From NCBI GenBank assembly GCA_964499365.1, contig CAZCKU010000014.1, positions 1-64,000 on the forward strand: 64,000 nt of DNA, read 5' to 3'. The first letter of the stretch is position 1; every line of letters begins with the position of its first letter. This DNA is from PALSA-1316 sp964499365 (GTDB lineage Bacteria; Nitrospirota; Thermodesulfovibrionia; Thermodesulfovibrionales; UBA6898). The notes below the pieces were generated by a model. That model had not been told where the DNA came from. It searched no databases and saw nothing but the letters and a program-made list of their open reading frames with translations. The position numbers were made by a program, and so were the translations under genes. Shown piece after piece: positions 26,895 to 34,410 of this stretch.

Positions 26895-27356
26895 CTAATG
26901 CTTGTATGCCCCGCTGCCGACAATAAAGGTATCGGCCTTTTCGATATACGCGGTCTTGTTTTCTATTTTTTTGGTGACCGGGTTCGTAAATTTATAGTCC
27001 TGCCAGCCCTTGCCCTTTGTCCTGGCAATTTCGATCCGTTCCTTCACATAGGCCTTTCCATCAGGGTCCTTCATCTCGGCCAGGTCTTTACCGATCATCT
27101 TCGGGTTAGCGCCGTGCGCAACACACTTGCCGTTCATGTCATAGACGAAGATATAGAGATCCCGGTCAACAAACTTTCCCTTGGGGTTGCCGAACTCGGC
27201 GAAGGCCTTGTCTTTGCCGTGCTCCTTCATGTAGGCGACTGCCTTTTTGACGAGGGCTTCTGCTTCTGCCTTTGTCCCGAATTCGGCGGCGAATACTGAG
27301 CCGGAAAAACAGATGAGCAATACGGCGGCCAACAGCATGGCATAGCTTTTCTTCAT
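26895..27356 (-). CDS. secreted single-Cache-domain protein
   Basis: 153 residues. Signal peptide MKKSYAMLLAAVLLICFSGSVFA, then an sCache_2-type ligand-binding domain (DRDLYIFVYDMNGKCVAHGANPKMIGKDL, GKGWQDYKFTNPVTKKIENKTAYI, FIVGSGAY). Stand-alone Cache proteins are periplasmic small-molecule binders. The ligand is not deducible. The adjacent receptor gene downstream suggests chemotaxis. A good ribosome site (AAAGGAGA) precedes ATG 27356. Confidence 0.88.
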   Translation of the reverse strand: MKKSYAMLLAAVLLICFSGSVFAAEFGTKAEAEALVKKAVAYMKEHGKDKAFAEFGNPKGKFVDRDLYIFVYDMNGKCVAHGANPKMIGKDLAEMKDPDGKAYVKERIEIARTKGKGWQDYKFTNPVTKKIENKTAYIEKADTFIVGSGAYKH

Positions 27357-27519
27357 GTGGTCTCTCCTTTGATATCGAGGGTTGATAAACTGTCCTTGTC
27401 CTGCACAACGCTGAGACGGGTGCCCGAACCTCCTTTCCTCCAGTAAGGTCTAACGACAGAAAGCTTCAGGGAACTATGCAAACCCGCAAGCCGCGATCAG
27501 CGCGCAGGATTGTTCTTTT

Positions 27520-27547
27520 AAATCGGTACAAAGCGGAGCAATCTTTA
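27520..27547 (-). promoter_or_regulatory. candidate sigma-28 promoter for the Cache/receptor pair
   Basis: On the minus strand, TAAAGATT (27540-27547), 12 bases, ACCGATTT (27520-27527). The same -35 core (TAAAGAT) and 12-base spacing occur in the better promoter at 7114. The leader would be about 155 bases. The remainder of the gap 27357-27627 shows no gene. Confidence 0.4.
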
Positions 27548-27627
27548 ACCTGCAGTCAATGGATATCGAATATGTATCAGTACTGCCGTCTGCAGGGAAA
27601 GGCGGAAAGCGGTTTTACCCCCTTGAG

Positions 27628-27915
27628 TTATTTCCCGTGGATCGGGGGCATCCGGCTGATACCGGTCAACTCGACGACCTTGGTTTTTGACGATTGGCCG
27701 CGGACTATTTTTATGGCTGCTTTTTTTATCCCGAAGGCCTCGGCCAGGACCTCGACCAGCTGGTCGTTTGCTGCCCCCTCAACCGGCGGAGCGGTCAGCT
27801 TCACCTTCAGCTTATTCCCCAGGACCCCGGCGATGCCTCTCTTTGAGGAACGCGGCTCAACCTTGATCTCGATGCAGATGCCGTCTTTCGTCCGGGTGAA
27901 GGGTATGTCGTCCAC
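27628..27915 (-). CDS. DUF167 (YggU-family) protein
   Basis: 95 residues. The family signature is VEPRSSKRGIAGV, LKVKLTAPPVEGAANDQLVEVLAEAFGIKKAAIKIVRGQSSKTKVVEL. Small alpha/beta fold of unknown function, widely conserved. It is the last gene of a minus-strand operon, three bases after the sensor kinase. Nothing here suggests a function. Confidence 0.93.
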   Translation of the reverse strand: MDDIPFTRTKDGICIEIKVEPRSSKRGIAGVLGNKLKVKLTAPPVEGAANDQLVEVLAEAFGIKKAAIKIVRGQSSKTKVVELTGISRMPPIHGK

Positions 27916-27918
27916 AGG

Positions 27919-29274
27919 CTATTTCCCCTGCAGCGGGAGCCGGACCGTGAAGGCCGAACCTTCGCCCTCGGTGCTCTGCAGTTCTATCCTGCCGCCGAGC
28001 ACCTCAACGAGCTCCCTGACGATTGCCAGTCCAAGCCCGATTCCGCTTGATTCATCCCCGCGATAGAACCGTTTGAAGATGAGTTCCCTCCTGTCTTCAG
28101 GTATGCCTGCTCCCGTGTCCCTGATCTCGACGAAAAACATATCCCTATCCCTGCCCGAAGCCACCGACACGCCGCCCTCCGTCGTATTCTTGATGGCGTT
28201 TGTCAGCAGGTTCTGCAGGATCCGCTCGAGCTTGTCCGTGTCTGTCAGGACGACAAGGTCGGTCTTCCCCACAAACGTCAGCGAGAGCCCCTTGTCAAGG
28301 GCGAGGGGGGCCAGCTTTGCGGTCATGTTCTCCAGGAATTCGCCGAGATTGATCAGGCTGTACCTGTTTTTTGTGAAGAAACTCGCCTCTGCCTTGGTGA
28401 TGTCTTCAATGCCCTCAACGAGCCCGATCAGGCGCTCAATCTCGAGCCGTACGTTCTCGAGCCCGGCCTGCTTGTCCTCAACAACGCCGTCGATCATCGC
28501 CTCCACGTTCGCCTTTGCGATCGCCAGGGGGGTGCGCAGTTCGTGTGCTATGTTCGAGGTCAGCCGCTTCCGGAGTGCCTCTTCGCGCTCGAGCGCCTCT
28601 GCCATGAAGTTGAAGCTCCCGGCGAGTCTCCCCAGTTCGTCACGGTCAGAGCCGGCTTCGACGCGTGCGCTGAAATCGCCGCGTGCGAGCGTCTCGACCG
28701 CCTTTTTTATGCGCCGCAGCGGCCGCGAGAGAAAGAGGCTGAAGAAGACGGCCAGGAGGACCGCGCCGCTCCCCGCGATAATGAAGGAGGTGATCAGAAA
28801 CTCCCGGCCCTTGCGTTTGAACATCAGCTGCTTTTCACTGATCGGGCCCTGCCTGCCGAGGTCCCTCACCTGCATCTGTCCGATTTCCCGGCCTTCGCTG
28901 TAGAGCGGGTGGCCGTCGTATTCTCCGGTTGCCGAACTGATGTCGGCGATCCCGTGCATCCGCCGCTTCATCGACGGAGAGAGCATGCTCATCGCGTGTT
29001 CGGAACTCATCAGTTCCCGGTCGCTGCTGTCGGTCACCCTGATGTCGAACCCGAGCATGACCGCCCAATGGGCGGCGTCATGCAGGGAACGAAGGTCCCA
29101 CGCATCATCGGAATAGCTGCCCTCGACCGAGGCAAGTATCCAGTAGAGCTTGTCTTCCCTGGTGCCGCTGATATACTCCTCGAAATCGCGCACCATCAGC
29201 TGCTCATAGATGAAATTTGAAACCAGCGCCACCGCGATGACGGCAAAGAACGCCAGGAACAGCTTAGCCCTCAT
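27919..29274 (-). CDS. OmpR-partner sensor histidine kinase
   Basis: 451 residues. TM1 about 4-24 (LFLAFFAVIAVALVSNFIYE), a periplasmic sensor to about residue 160, TM2 (EFLITSFIIAGSGAVLLAVFFSLFL) and HAMP (PLRRIKKAVETLARGDFSARV). HisKA has HELRTPLAIAKANVEAMIDG, and HATPase_c has NLLTNAIKNT, DTGAGIPEDRRELIFKRFYRG and GIGLGLAIV. ATG 29274 is chosen because it overlaps the regulator stop by 11 bases and begins the TM segment cleanly. It pairs with the upstream response regulator. The signal is unknown; the PAP2 and nuclease genes upstream hint at an envelope context. Confidence 0.93.
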   Translation of the reverse strand: MRAKLFLAFFAVIAVALVSNFIYEQLMVRDFEEYISGTREDKLYWILASVEGSYSDDAWDLRSLHDAAHWAVMLGFDIRVTDSSDRELMSSEHAMSMLSPSMKRRMHGIADISSATGEYDGHPLYSEGREIGQMQVRDLGRQGPISEKQLMFKRKGREFLITSFIIAGSGAVLLAVFFSLFLSRPLRRIKKAVETLARGDFSARVEAGSDRDELGRLAGSFNFMAEALEREEALRKRLTSNIAHELRTPLAIAKANVEAMIDGVVEDKQAGLENVRLEIERLIGLVEGIEDITKAEASFFTKNRYSLINLGEFLENMTAKLAPLALDKGLSLTFVGKTDLVVLTDTDKLERILQNLLTNAIKNTTEGGVSVASGRDRDMFFVEIRDTGAGIPEDRRELIFKRFYRGDESSGIGLGLAIVRELVEVLGGRIELQSTEGEGSAFTVRLPLQGK

Positions 29275-29968
29275 CGGCCGTCCCTGCGAAGCGGTATCCG
29301 ATGCCGTAGACGGTCTTGATGAATTCCGGGTCCTTCGAGTCCTTCTCGATCTTGTGCCGGAGGTTCTTGACATGGGCATCGATCGTCCGGTCGTAGCCTT
29401 CAAAGTCAAAGCCCTGGGCGATCGTCGCCAGCTGGTCGCGGGAAAAAATCCTGCCGGGGTTTTCAGCAAATGCAGCCAGTATCCTGAATTCGGTCGGCGT
29501 CAGAACCATCTGCTCCCCCCGGACAAAAAGCTCGCGGTCGTCGACACTGATCTTCAGCGCCCCGCTGTTGTAGCTGATAAGCTTCTTCCGTGTCTTGTTC
29601 GCCCTCCTCAGCAGGGCCTTCACCCGGGCAACCAGTTCGCGGGGGCTGAAGGGTTTTACCACATAGTCGTCCGCGCCGATCCCCAGGCCCCGTATGCGTT
29701 CCTCTTCACCGCTCTTGGCGGTGAGCATGATGACCGGCACGTCTGAGTTCTCGCGGATCAGGCGGCAGATGTCCTCGCCCTGCATATCCGGGAGCATCAG
29801 GTCCAGCACCACGAGGGCGAACCGCTCCCTGAGCAGACGGAGGGCCTCTTCGCCGGTCGCCGCATGCCTCACCTCATATCCCTCCCTCTCGAGATAGGCC
29901 CGGACGATGTCCGCTATCTTGCGTTCGTCCTCAACGACCAGTATCGATTCTTTTTGAACGGTATCCAT
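29264..29968 (-). CDS. OmpR/PhoB-family response regulator
   Basis: 234 residues. Receiver with the phospho-acceptor Asp in VVLDLMLPDMQG and KPFSPREL, then a winged-helix Trans_reg_C domain (LTPTEFRILAAFAENPGRIFSRDQL, RTIDAHVKNLRHKIEKD, TVYGIGYRF). It regulates sigma-70-type promoters. The start overlaps the PAP2 gene by 38 bases. Confidence 0.95.
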   Translation of the reverse strand: MDTVQKESILVVEDERKIADIVRAYLEREGYEVRHAATGEEALRLLRERFALVVLDLMLPDMQGEDICRLIRENSDVPVIMLTAKSGEEERIRGLGIGADDYVVKPFSPRELVARVKALLRRANKTRKKLISYNSGALKISVDDRELFVRGEQMVLTPTEFRILAAFAENPGRIFSRDQLATIAQGFDFEGYDRTIDAHVKNLRHKIEKDSKDPEFIKTVYGIGYRFAGTADEG

Positions 29969-30812
29969 AGAAGACCTCCCCCATGATAATCGTGATTACG
30001 GTCAGGACTACGCCCCCGATGACATCGACGACATAATGATATCTGCAGTAGACCGTGGAAAATACAAGCGCTGCAACCACCGGCAGCAGGACAGAGAACA
30101 GCCGGCGCTCAAACCGGTGCGCCATATAGAGGACTGTCAGCGCAATCCCCGTATGTCCGCTCGGGAAGGCGTCCCTCTTGATGCCCTCCAGGGCGTTCAG
30201 GAGCGATTGTATCTGCCCGGCGACGACCCAGCCCTGAAGCTCCTGCGTCTGCAGGTGCGCCATCGTGTAGCGGGGCCCGAGCGCCGGAAAGAACAGGTAG
30301 CCGACATAGGAAAGATAAAAACAGAGCATGATAAAGAAGAGCGTGCGGTCGAACTCGGCCTCTTTCCGCTTGCGGTACAGGGCAATCCCCAGGGCGAAGG
30401 GGATGAGGTAGTAGCTCGAATAGGAGAGCTGCAGAACCTCCGTCAAAAGCGGGTTCGCGATCTTTTCGAGTTCGACCGTCGGATAACAGCCCAGAAGCAT
30501 ATAGTCCAGCCTGATCAGCAGGGGGTCGATATCCCGGGGATTCAGGGAATGTACGATCTTTTCGAAGCTGTCGAATATCAACAGGATCGAAACCGTGGGG
30601 AAGATAAGCGCATGGAGCAGATGCAGGGGCCTGGACCGGTCCTTTACCCTGATCACCACGAGCTGCAGGAATATCATGACCGAATAGAGTGCTATCAGCA
30701 GGGGAGGGTTCGCTATGCGGCTGTGCATGACGGAGACGACTGCCGTCAGCAGCAGCAGGAAGAAAAGGTTCAGGAGATCGGCAGGCCGCTGCCGGAGGAG
30801 CGCCGCGATCAC
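29931..30812 (-). CDS. PAP2-superfamily membrane phosphatase-like protein
   Basis: 293 residues, about six to seven membrane helices. The PAP2 catalytic motifs are visible: DAFPSGHTG (motif 2, His) and CRYHYVVDVIGG (motif 3, SRxxxxxHxxxD variant). Motif 1 is degenerate, as in the inositolphosphotransferase-like (AUR1/InPS) subgroup, which this length and the FPALGPRY segment resemble. It may act on lipid or inositol phosphates in the inner membrane. It overlaps the YacP-like gene by four bases. Confidence 0.82.
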   Translation of the reverse strand: MIAALLRQRPADLLNLFFLLLLTAVVSVMHSRIANPPLLIALYSVMIFLQLVVIRVKDRSRPLHLLHALIFPTVSILLIFDSFEKIVHSLNPRDIDPLLIRLDYMLLGCYPTVELEKIANPLLTEVLQLSYSSYYLIPFALGIALYRKRKEAEFDRTLFFIMLCFYLSYVGYLFFPALGPRYTMAHLQTQELQGWVVAGQIQSLLNALEGIKRDAFPSGHTGIALTVLYMAHRFERRLFSVLLPVVAALVFSTVYCRYHYVVDVIGGVVLTVITIIMGEVFYGYRSKRIDTGR

Positions 30813-31297
30813 AGCTTCTTCAGCACCCTGGCCAGGGCCTTCTCCCGTCGTGAAGGCATTCTCGGATTTCCCCTCCCTGGTGCCGGCAGGTCTTCTTCCT
30901 CCGGTTCATCGGGGTGTTCGGGGCCCCTGCCGCTCCTCTCCAGCAGCGGCTCAAAAAGATGAGACTGCACCGGCACGCAGCCCTTTGACCAGGCATGGGA
31001 CATGATGTCGCGGTCTGACGTGACCACGACCAGTTCATTGCCGGACTGGTCGATGATATTCTTTATGACGAGGTCTGCCCTGTCACCCAGGCGCGAATAG
31101 ATGATCTTTACTCCGGCGACGGTTGTCTTTTCTTCACGGTGAGTTCCGGCTTTCCAGCCGTCGAAGACGACGGTCAGGTCATGGCCTTTTTTTTTGTGAT
31201 AGAGGGCAAGACGTTCTATCAGCCTGCTCCTTGCGGCCTGCAGGTCATTGTGCGCAATGCCTATAAGGTTGTATCCGTCTATGATAAGCGATGCCAA
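30809..31297 (-). CDS. YacP-like NYN-domain ribonuclease
   Basis: 162 residues. PIN-like NYN fold with acidic residues at LIIDGYNLI (start), VVFDGWKAGTHREE, DRADLVIKNII and VVTSDRDI. In B. subtilis the relative Rae1/YacP cleaves mRNA on ribosomes. The C-terminal tail is basic and disordered. It is the first gene of the five-gene minus-strand operon, and its stop overlaps the PAP2 ATG (ATGA). Confidence 0.87.
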   Translation of the reverse strand: MASLIIDGYNLIGIAHNDLQAARSRLIERLALYHKKKGHDLTVVFDGWKAGTHREEKTTVAGVKIIYSRLGDRADLVIKNIIDQSGNELVVVTSDRDIMSHAWSKGCVPVQSHLFEPLLERSGRGPEHPDEPEEEDLPAPGRGNPRMPSRREKALARVLKKL

Positions 31298-31600
31298 AAC
31301 AGGGTCCCTCTGACAGAAATAATATTTTAATCAGTATACCCCGCCGGGCTGAAAAATAAAAGAAAAGCAGGGGCCGGGTCCCTGGCATGCCTGTTCCGGA
31401 CAGGTCGTGCCTGAGTTCGGTACAGAAAATCTGCGGGAGATACTGTGCCCTCCATTTCGTATTGTCTATCGCCGGGAGAAGGGGAAGCTTCTCATCGTGC
31501 GGATATGGCGGAGTGAGCGCCTTTTGAAATTGCTGTGACCTCGTCCCCCTCTCTCTCAATTATTTGACTTAACCCTCTTTTATGGATTACATTATCTGCT
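31298..31600. other. intergenic region between the yacP-like operon and tRNA-Pro
   Basis: No credible gene on either strand. It should hold the divergent promoters. On the minus strand TATACT (31333-31338) is a possible -10 for the operon but lacks a convincing -35. On the plus strand TTGACT (31564-31569), 18 bp, TACATT (31588-31593) is a plausible tRNA promoter. Confidence 0.6.
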
Positions 31601-31678
<78 letters not shown>

Positions 31679-31691
31679 GTTTTCCTCCCTC

Positions 31692-31720
31692 TTGTTATTG
31701 ACCTTCAATAGTCGGATAAT
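31692..31720 (+). promoter_or_regulatory. candidate promoter of the ubiquitin-like gene
   Basis: TTGTTA (31692-31697), 17 bp, GATAAT (31715-31720). It lies inside the cassette, so the gene would carry its own promoter. AGAGGAGAAATC provides the ribosome site before ATG 31766. Confidence 0.5.
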
Positions 31721-31765
31721 GCACCCGTGCTTTACTGGGAATCTCGTTGATGCAGAGGAGAAATC

Positions 31766-32170
31766 ATGAATAAATTATCCCTGGCATTGATCGGCTTGAT
31801 CTGCCTCCTGTTTGTCGGAGTATCTCATGCCGATGCCATGCAGATATTTGTCAAAACAGTAACAGGCAAGACCATTACCCTGGACGTTGAGCCAAGTGAT
31901 TCAATCGAGAACGTAAAGGCAAAGATCCAGGATAAAGAGGGAATACCCCCTGAACAGCAAACCTTACTGTTTGCCGGGAAAACACTTGAGGATGGTCGCA
32001 CACTGTCAGATTACAATATACAGAAGGAATCCACGCTCCATCTTATTGTAAATGCTGTTGCTGCACCCCCCCAGAGCGTGCCTGCCCTGAATGAATGGGG
32101 GATGATTATATTTGTTCTGGTATCGGGTGCAGGGTCGGTTTATTATTTGAGAAGGCGAGAGATCTGTTAA
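31766..32170 (+). CDS. exported ubiquitin with IPTL-CTERM-like sorting tail
   Basis: 134 residues. Residues 1-24 are a Sec signal peptide ending ADA. Cleavage there would leave Met25, which aligns with Met1 of ubiquitin. Residues 25-94 match ubiquitin positions 1-70 at 62 of 70 positions by my alignment to the human sequence. All seven lysines (6, 11, 27, 29, 33, 48, 63) are kept. The changes are L8V, E16D, T22S, D39E, R42T, I44L, Q49T and V70I. The conjugation tail LRLRGG is absent and is replaced by VNAVAAPPQS. A C-terminal segment follows: VPALNEWGM, a hydrophobic helix (about 114-128) and RRRE. This matches the tripartite IPTL-CTERM (exosortase-type) signal. Conjugation is therefore unlikely; a surface or secreted role is inferred. 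The gene is AT-richer than its neighbours and flanked by tRNA-derived repeats, so it was probably acquired horizontally. Confidence 0.93.
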   Translation: MNKLSLALIGLICLLFVGVSHADAMQIFVKTVTGKTITLDVEPSDSIENVKAKIQDKEGIPPEQQTLLFAGKTLEDGRTLSDYNIQKESTLHLIVNAVAAPPQSVPALNEWGMIIFVLVSGAGSVYYLRRREIC

Positions 32171-32174
32171 AGAA

Positions 32175-32200
32175 CACTTCATGACAAAATCAGTGAAGTG
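32175..32200 (+). terminator. stem-loop after the ubiquitin-like gene
   Basis: CACTTCA (32175-32181) and TGAAGTG (32194-32200) form a 7-8 bp stem with a 12-base loop four bases after the stop. No T-run follows, so terminator function is uncertain. Confidence 0.35.
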
Positions 32201-32258
32201 AAGGAAAACGACGTGTAAGTATTCCCTGGTTTTCAACAGGTTGTTATTGCGGCAGACC

Positions 32259-32278
32259 GTTCGAATCCTCTCTCCCCG
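32259..32278 (+). repeat. attR-like repeat: degenerate copy of the tRNA-Pro 3' end
   Basis: Matches 31655-31674 with one mismatch (T at 32273 instead of G). No tRNA-like sequence lies upstream of it, so it is a duplicated 3' fragment and not a second tRNA. A nine-base word TTGTTATTG also occurs just inside both ends (31692 and 32241). Confidence 0.65.
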
Positions 32279-32358
32279 CCCGTTTTATCTCCCTTCTTCT
32301 CCCGTTTTCCCTGCATTGCTTTGGCCTTATTTGCCGTGTTAATCTAACCAAAGGATAC

Positions 32359-34398
32359 ATGTCAAAAGGAAACATGAACGACGAGCCGCGGTCTGATCGA
32401 AAAAAGAAAGCTGACGCAGACAAAACGACAGAAGAACTGATCCGGGAACTCTCGGCCGCCCGCAGTCAGATTGCCGAATACGAATCTCTGAAGGACGAGT
32501 ATCGGCGTGTCGAGAGCATCATGCGGCAGGCGGTCATCATGGCCAAAGAGGAAAAGGCACGGACCGATGCCATTATTGCGGCGATCGGCGACGGCATCAG
32601 CGTGCAGGACACCAATTTCAAGGTCCTGCTCCAGAACCAGTTTCACCGGGACATGCTCGGCGACCACGTCGGTGAATTCTGCCATAAGGCCTACCAGAAG
32701 AGGGACAAGGTCTGCGAGGGCTGCCATCTTGCGATGTCCTTTCTGGACGGCAAGGTCCATAAGAAGGAACAGTTCAGGACAACCGACCAGGGGATACGGT
32801 ACTACGAAATCACCTCCTCGCCTCTGAAGGACTCGACCGGCAGGGTCATTGCCGGTATCGAGGCGGTCCGTGATATCACCGAGCGAAAGAAGACCGAGCA
32901 GGCCCTGCTGTCGGCAGAGGCCAGATTCAGGACCCTTGTCGAGCAGTCGTTCGTCGGCATTTATATCATCCAGGACAATGCCTTTACCTATGTCAACCCG
33001 AAGTTTTCCGAAATCTTCGGCTATTCGCAGCAGGAGCTTCTGCAGCATCCCTTTATTGATCTGGTTGCTGACGAAAGCAGGGACCTTGTGACCGAAAATA
33101 TCCGCAGGCGGATCGACGGTGAGATCAGGTCGGTCCACTATGTACTGCGGGGAAGGAGAAAGGACGGATCCCTCTTTGATGCGGAGGTCCAGGGTTCGAC
33201 GACCGAACTGAACGGCAGGACCGCGATCATCGGGACCCTGATCGATATTACGGAACGCCGCCGGCTTGAGCGGGAAAATCTGAAGGCCCAGAAGCTGGCG
33301 TCGCTCGGCATTCTGGCTGCGGGCATCGCCCATGAATACAACAATGCCCTGACCGCGATCAACGGGAACATCGGACTTGCAAAGATGTATGCAAAGCCTG
33401 ACTCCGAGATGGCCGATATATTGGCTGAGGCTGAGAAGGCGGCTCAGAAGGCCGAGCGTCTGACTCAGGAACTCAGGCTGTTTTCGAAGGGCGGGGCCCT
33501 GTTCAGGAAGGTTGCCGTGGTTCCCGGCCTTGTTACTGAAATCGTGCAGGAGAAGGCAGACCCGCGCATCAGCTATGCGATCGATATCAGTCCGGACGTC
33601 TGGACGATCGAGGCCGACGAGATGCAGTTCCGGCAGGCGATCAGCAACATTATCGAAAACGCCCGGGAGGCGATGTCCGGGGGCGGGACGATCAGGATCG
33701 CTGCAGAGAATGTTGAGCATGCCCCGGAGAAGCTGACCTCGATCAGGCCGGGCAGGTATGTGCGGTTTTCGATCAGCGACCAGGGCTCGGGAATATCAGA
33801 AACCCATATTGAGAAGATCTTCGAGCCCTTCTTCACGACCAAGGAGCAGGGCAGCGGGCTGGGGCTGACGACCGCCTCGTCGATCATCGAAGGGCATGAA
33901 GGGTACATTACCGTTGAATCGTCCGCAGGTTCCGGTTCGATTTTCCATATCTACATGCCTGCGACGCCGGAAGCGGGTGGTGCGGCAGACAACGGGAAGC
34001 GGCGTTCCCTCGGCAGCCGGCGGATTCTGGTCATGGACGATGAAGAGATGGTCAGGACGGTCGCAGAGAGGATGCTGAATCAGTGCGGCTGCTCCGCCAC
34101 CTTTGCCGCCGACGGCCGGGAGATGCTGTCAGTCTACCGCGAGGCGTTCGAGGCCGGCCGGCCGTTTGACGCCGTCATCGTCGATCTGCTCGTCGCCACC
34201 GGCATGGGCGGGAAGGAGGCGATTGCAGAGCTGCTGAGGTTTGATCCCGCAGCAAAGGCGATTGTATCGAGCGGCTATTCGGACGATCCGATCATCGAAA
34301 ATTTCCGGGAGTATGGCTTCAGGGGCATTCTGCCGAAGCCCTACCTGATCCCTGCCCTGAAGCGGGTGCTGCATGATGTCATCATCGGGCCGTCTTAA
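32359..34398 (+). CDS. cytoplasmic hybrid PAS-PAS histidine kinase with receiver
   Basis: 679 residues. N-terminal coiled coil (20-65), PAS-1 (about 70-175) containing a cysteine cluster (FCHKAYQKRDKVCEGCHL), PAS-2 (about 190-310), HisKA with His in AAGIAHEYNNALTAINGNI, HATPase_c (NIIENAREAMSGGG, DQGSGISETH, GSGLGLTTAS) and a C-terminal receiver (RRILVMDDEEMVRT, phospho-acceptor Asp in VIVDLLVATGMGG). No membrane helix is seen. The cysteine-containing PAS belongs to a common redox- or metal-responsive-looking class, but a cofactor cannot be shown. ATG 32374 (MNDEPRS) with AAAAGGAAAC is an equally good start. It stands alone, so its output partner is elsewhere. Confidence 0.9.
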   Translation: MSKGNMNDEPRSDRKKKADADKTTEELIRELSAARSQIAEYESLKDEYRRVESIMRQAVIMAKEEKARTDAIIAAIGDGISVQDTNFKVLLQNQFHRDMLGDHVGEFCHKAYQKRDKVCEGCHLAMSFLDGKVHKKEQFRTTDQGIRYYEITSSPLKDSTGRVIAGIEAVRDITERKKTEQALLSAEARFRTLVEQSFVGIYIIQDNAFTYVNPKFSEIFGYSQQELLQHPFIDLVADESRDLVTENIRRRIDGEIRSVHYVLRGRRKDGSLFDAEVQGSTTELNGRTAIIGTLIDITERRRLERENLKAQKLASLGILAAGIAHEYNNALTAINGNIGLAKMYAKPDSEMADILAEAEKAAQKAERLTQELRLFSKGGALFRKVAVVPGLVTEIVQEKADPRISYAIDISPDVWTIEADEMQFRQAISNIIENAREAMSGGGTIRIAAENVEHAPEKLTSIRPGRYVRFSISDQGSGISETHIEKIFEPFFTTKEQGSGLGLTTASSIIEGHEGYITVESSAGSGSIFHIYMPATPEAGGAADNGKRRSLGSRRILVMDDEEMVRTVAERMLNQCGCSATFAADGREMLSVYREAFEAGRPFDAVIVDLLVATGMGGKEAIAELLRFDPAAKAIVSSGYSDDPIIENFREYGFRGILPKPYLIPALKRVLHDVIIGPS

Positions 34399-34410
34399 CC
34401 TGGTCCTGTA

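Noticed and set aside
31245..31559. 104-codon minus-strand frame upstream of the YacP-like gene
   Set aside because: Overlaps the start of a recognised gene in another frame, has no ribosome site and no recognisable domain.
32241..32280. Second tRNA gene after the ubiquitin-like gene
   Set aside because: Only the T-loop and acceptor 3' part are present; no acceptor 5' strand, D arm or anticodon arm can be formed upstream. It is better explained as an att-like duplicate.
32688..32735. CEGCH in the first PAS domain of the hybrid kinase as a c-type heme site
   Set aside because: The protein has no signal peptide or membrane helix, and c-type heme attachment occurs in the periplasm. The cysteines occur in a known cysteine-containing PAS class.
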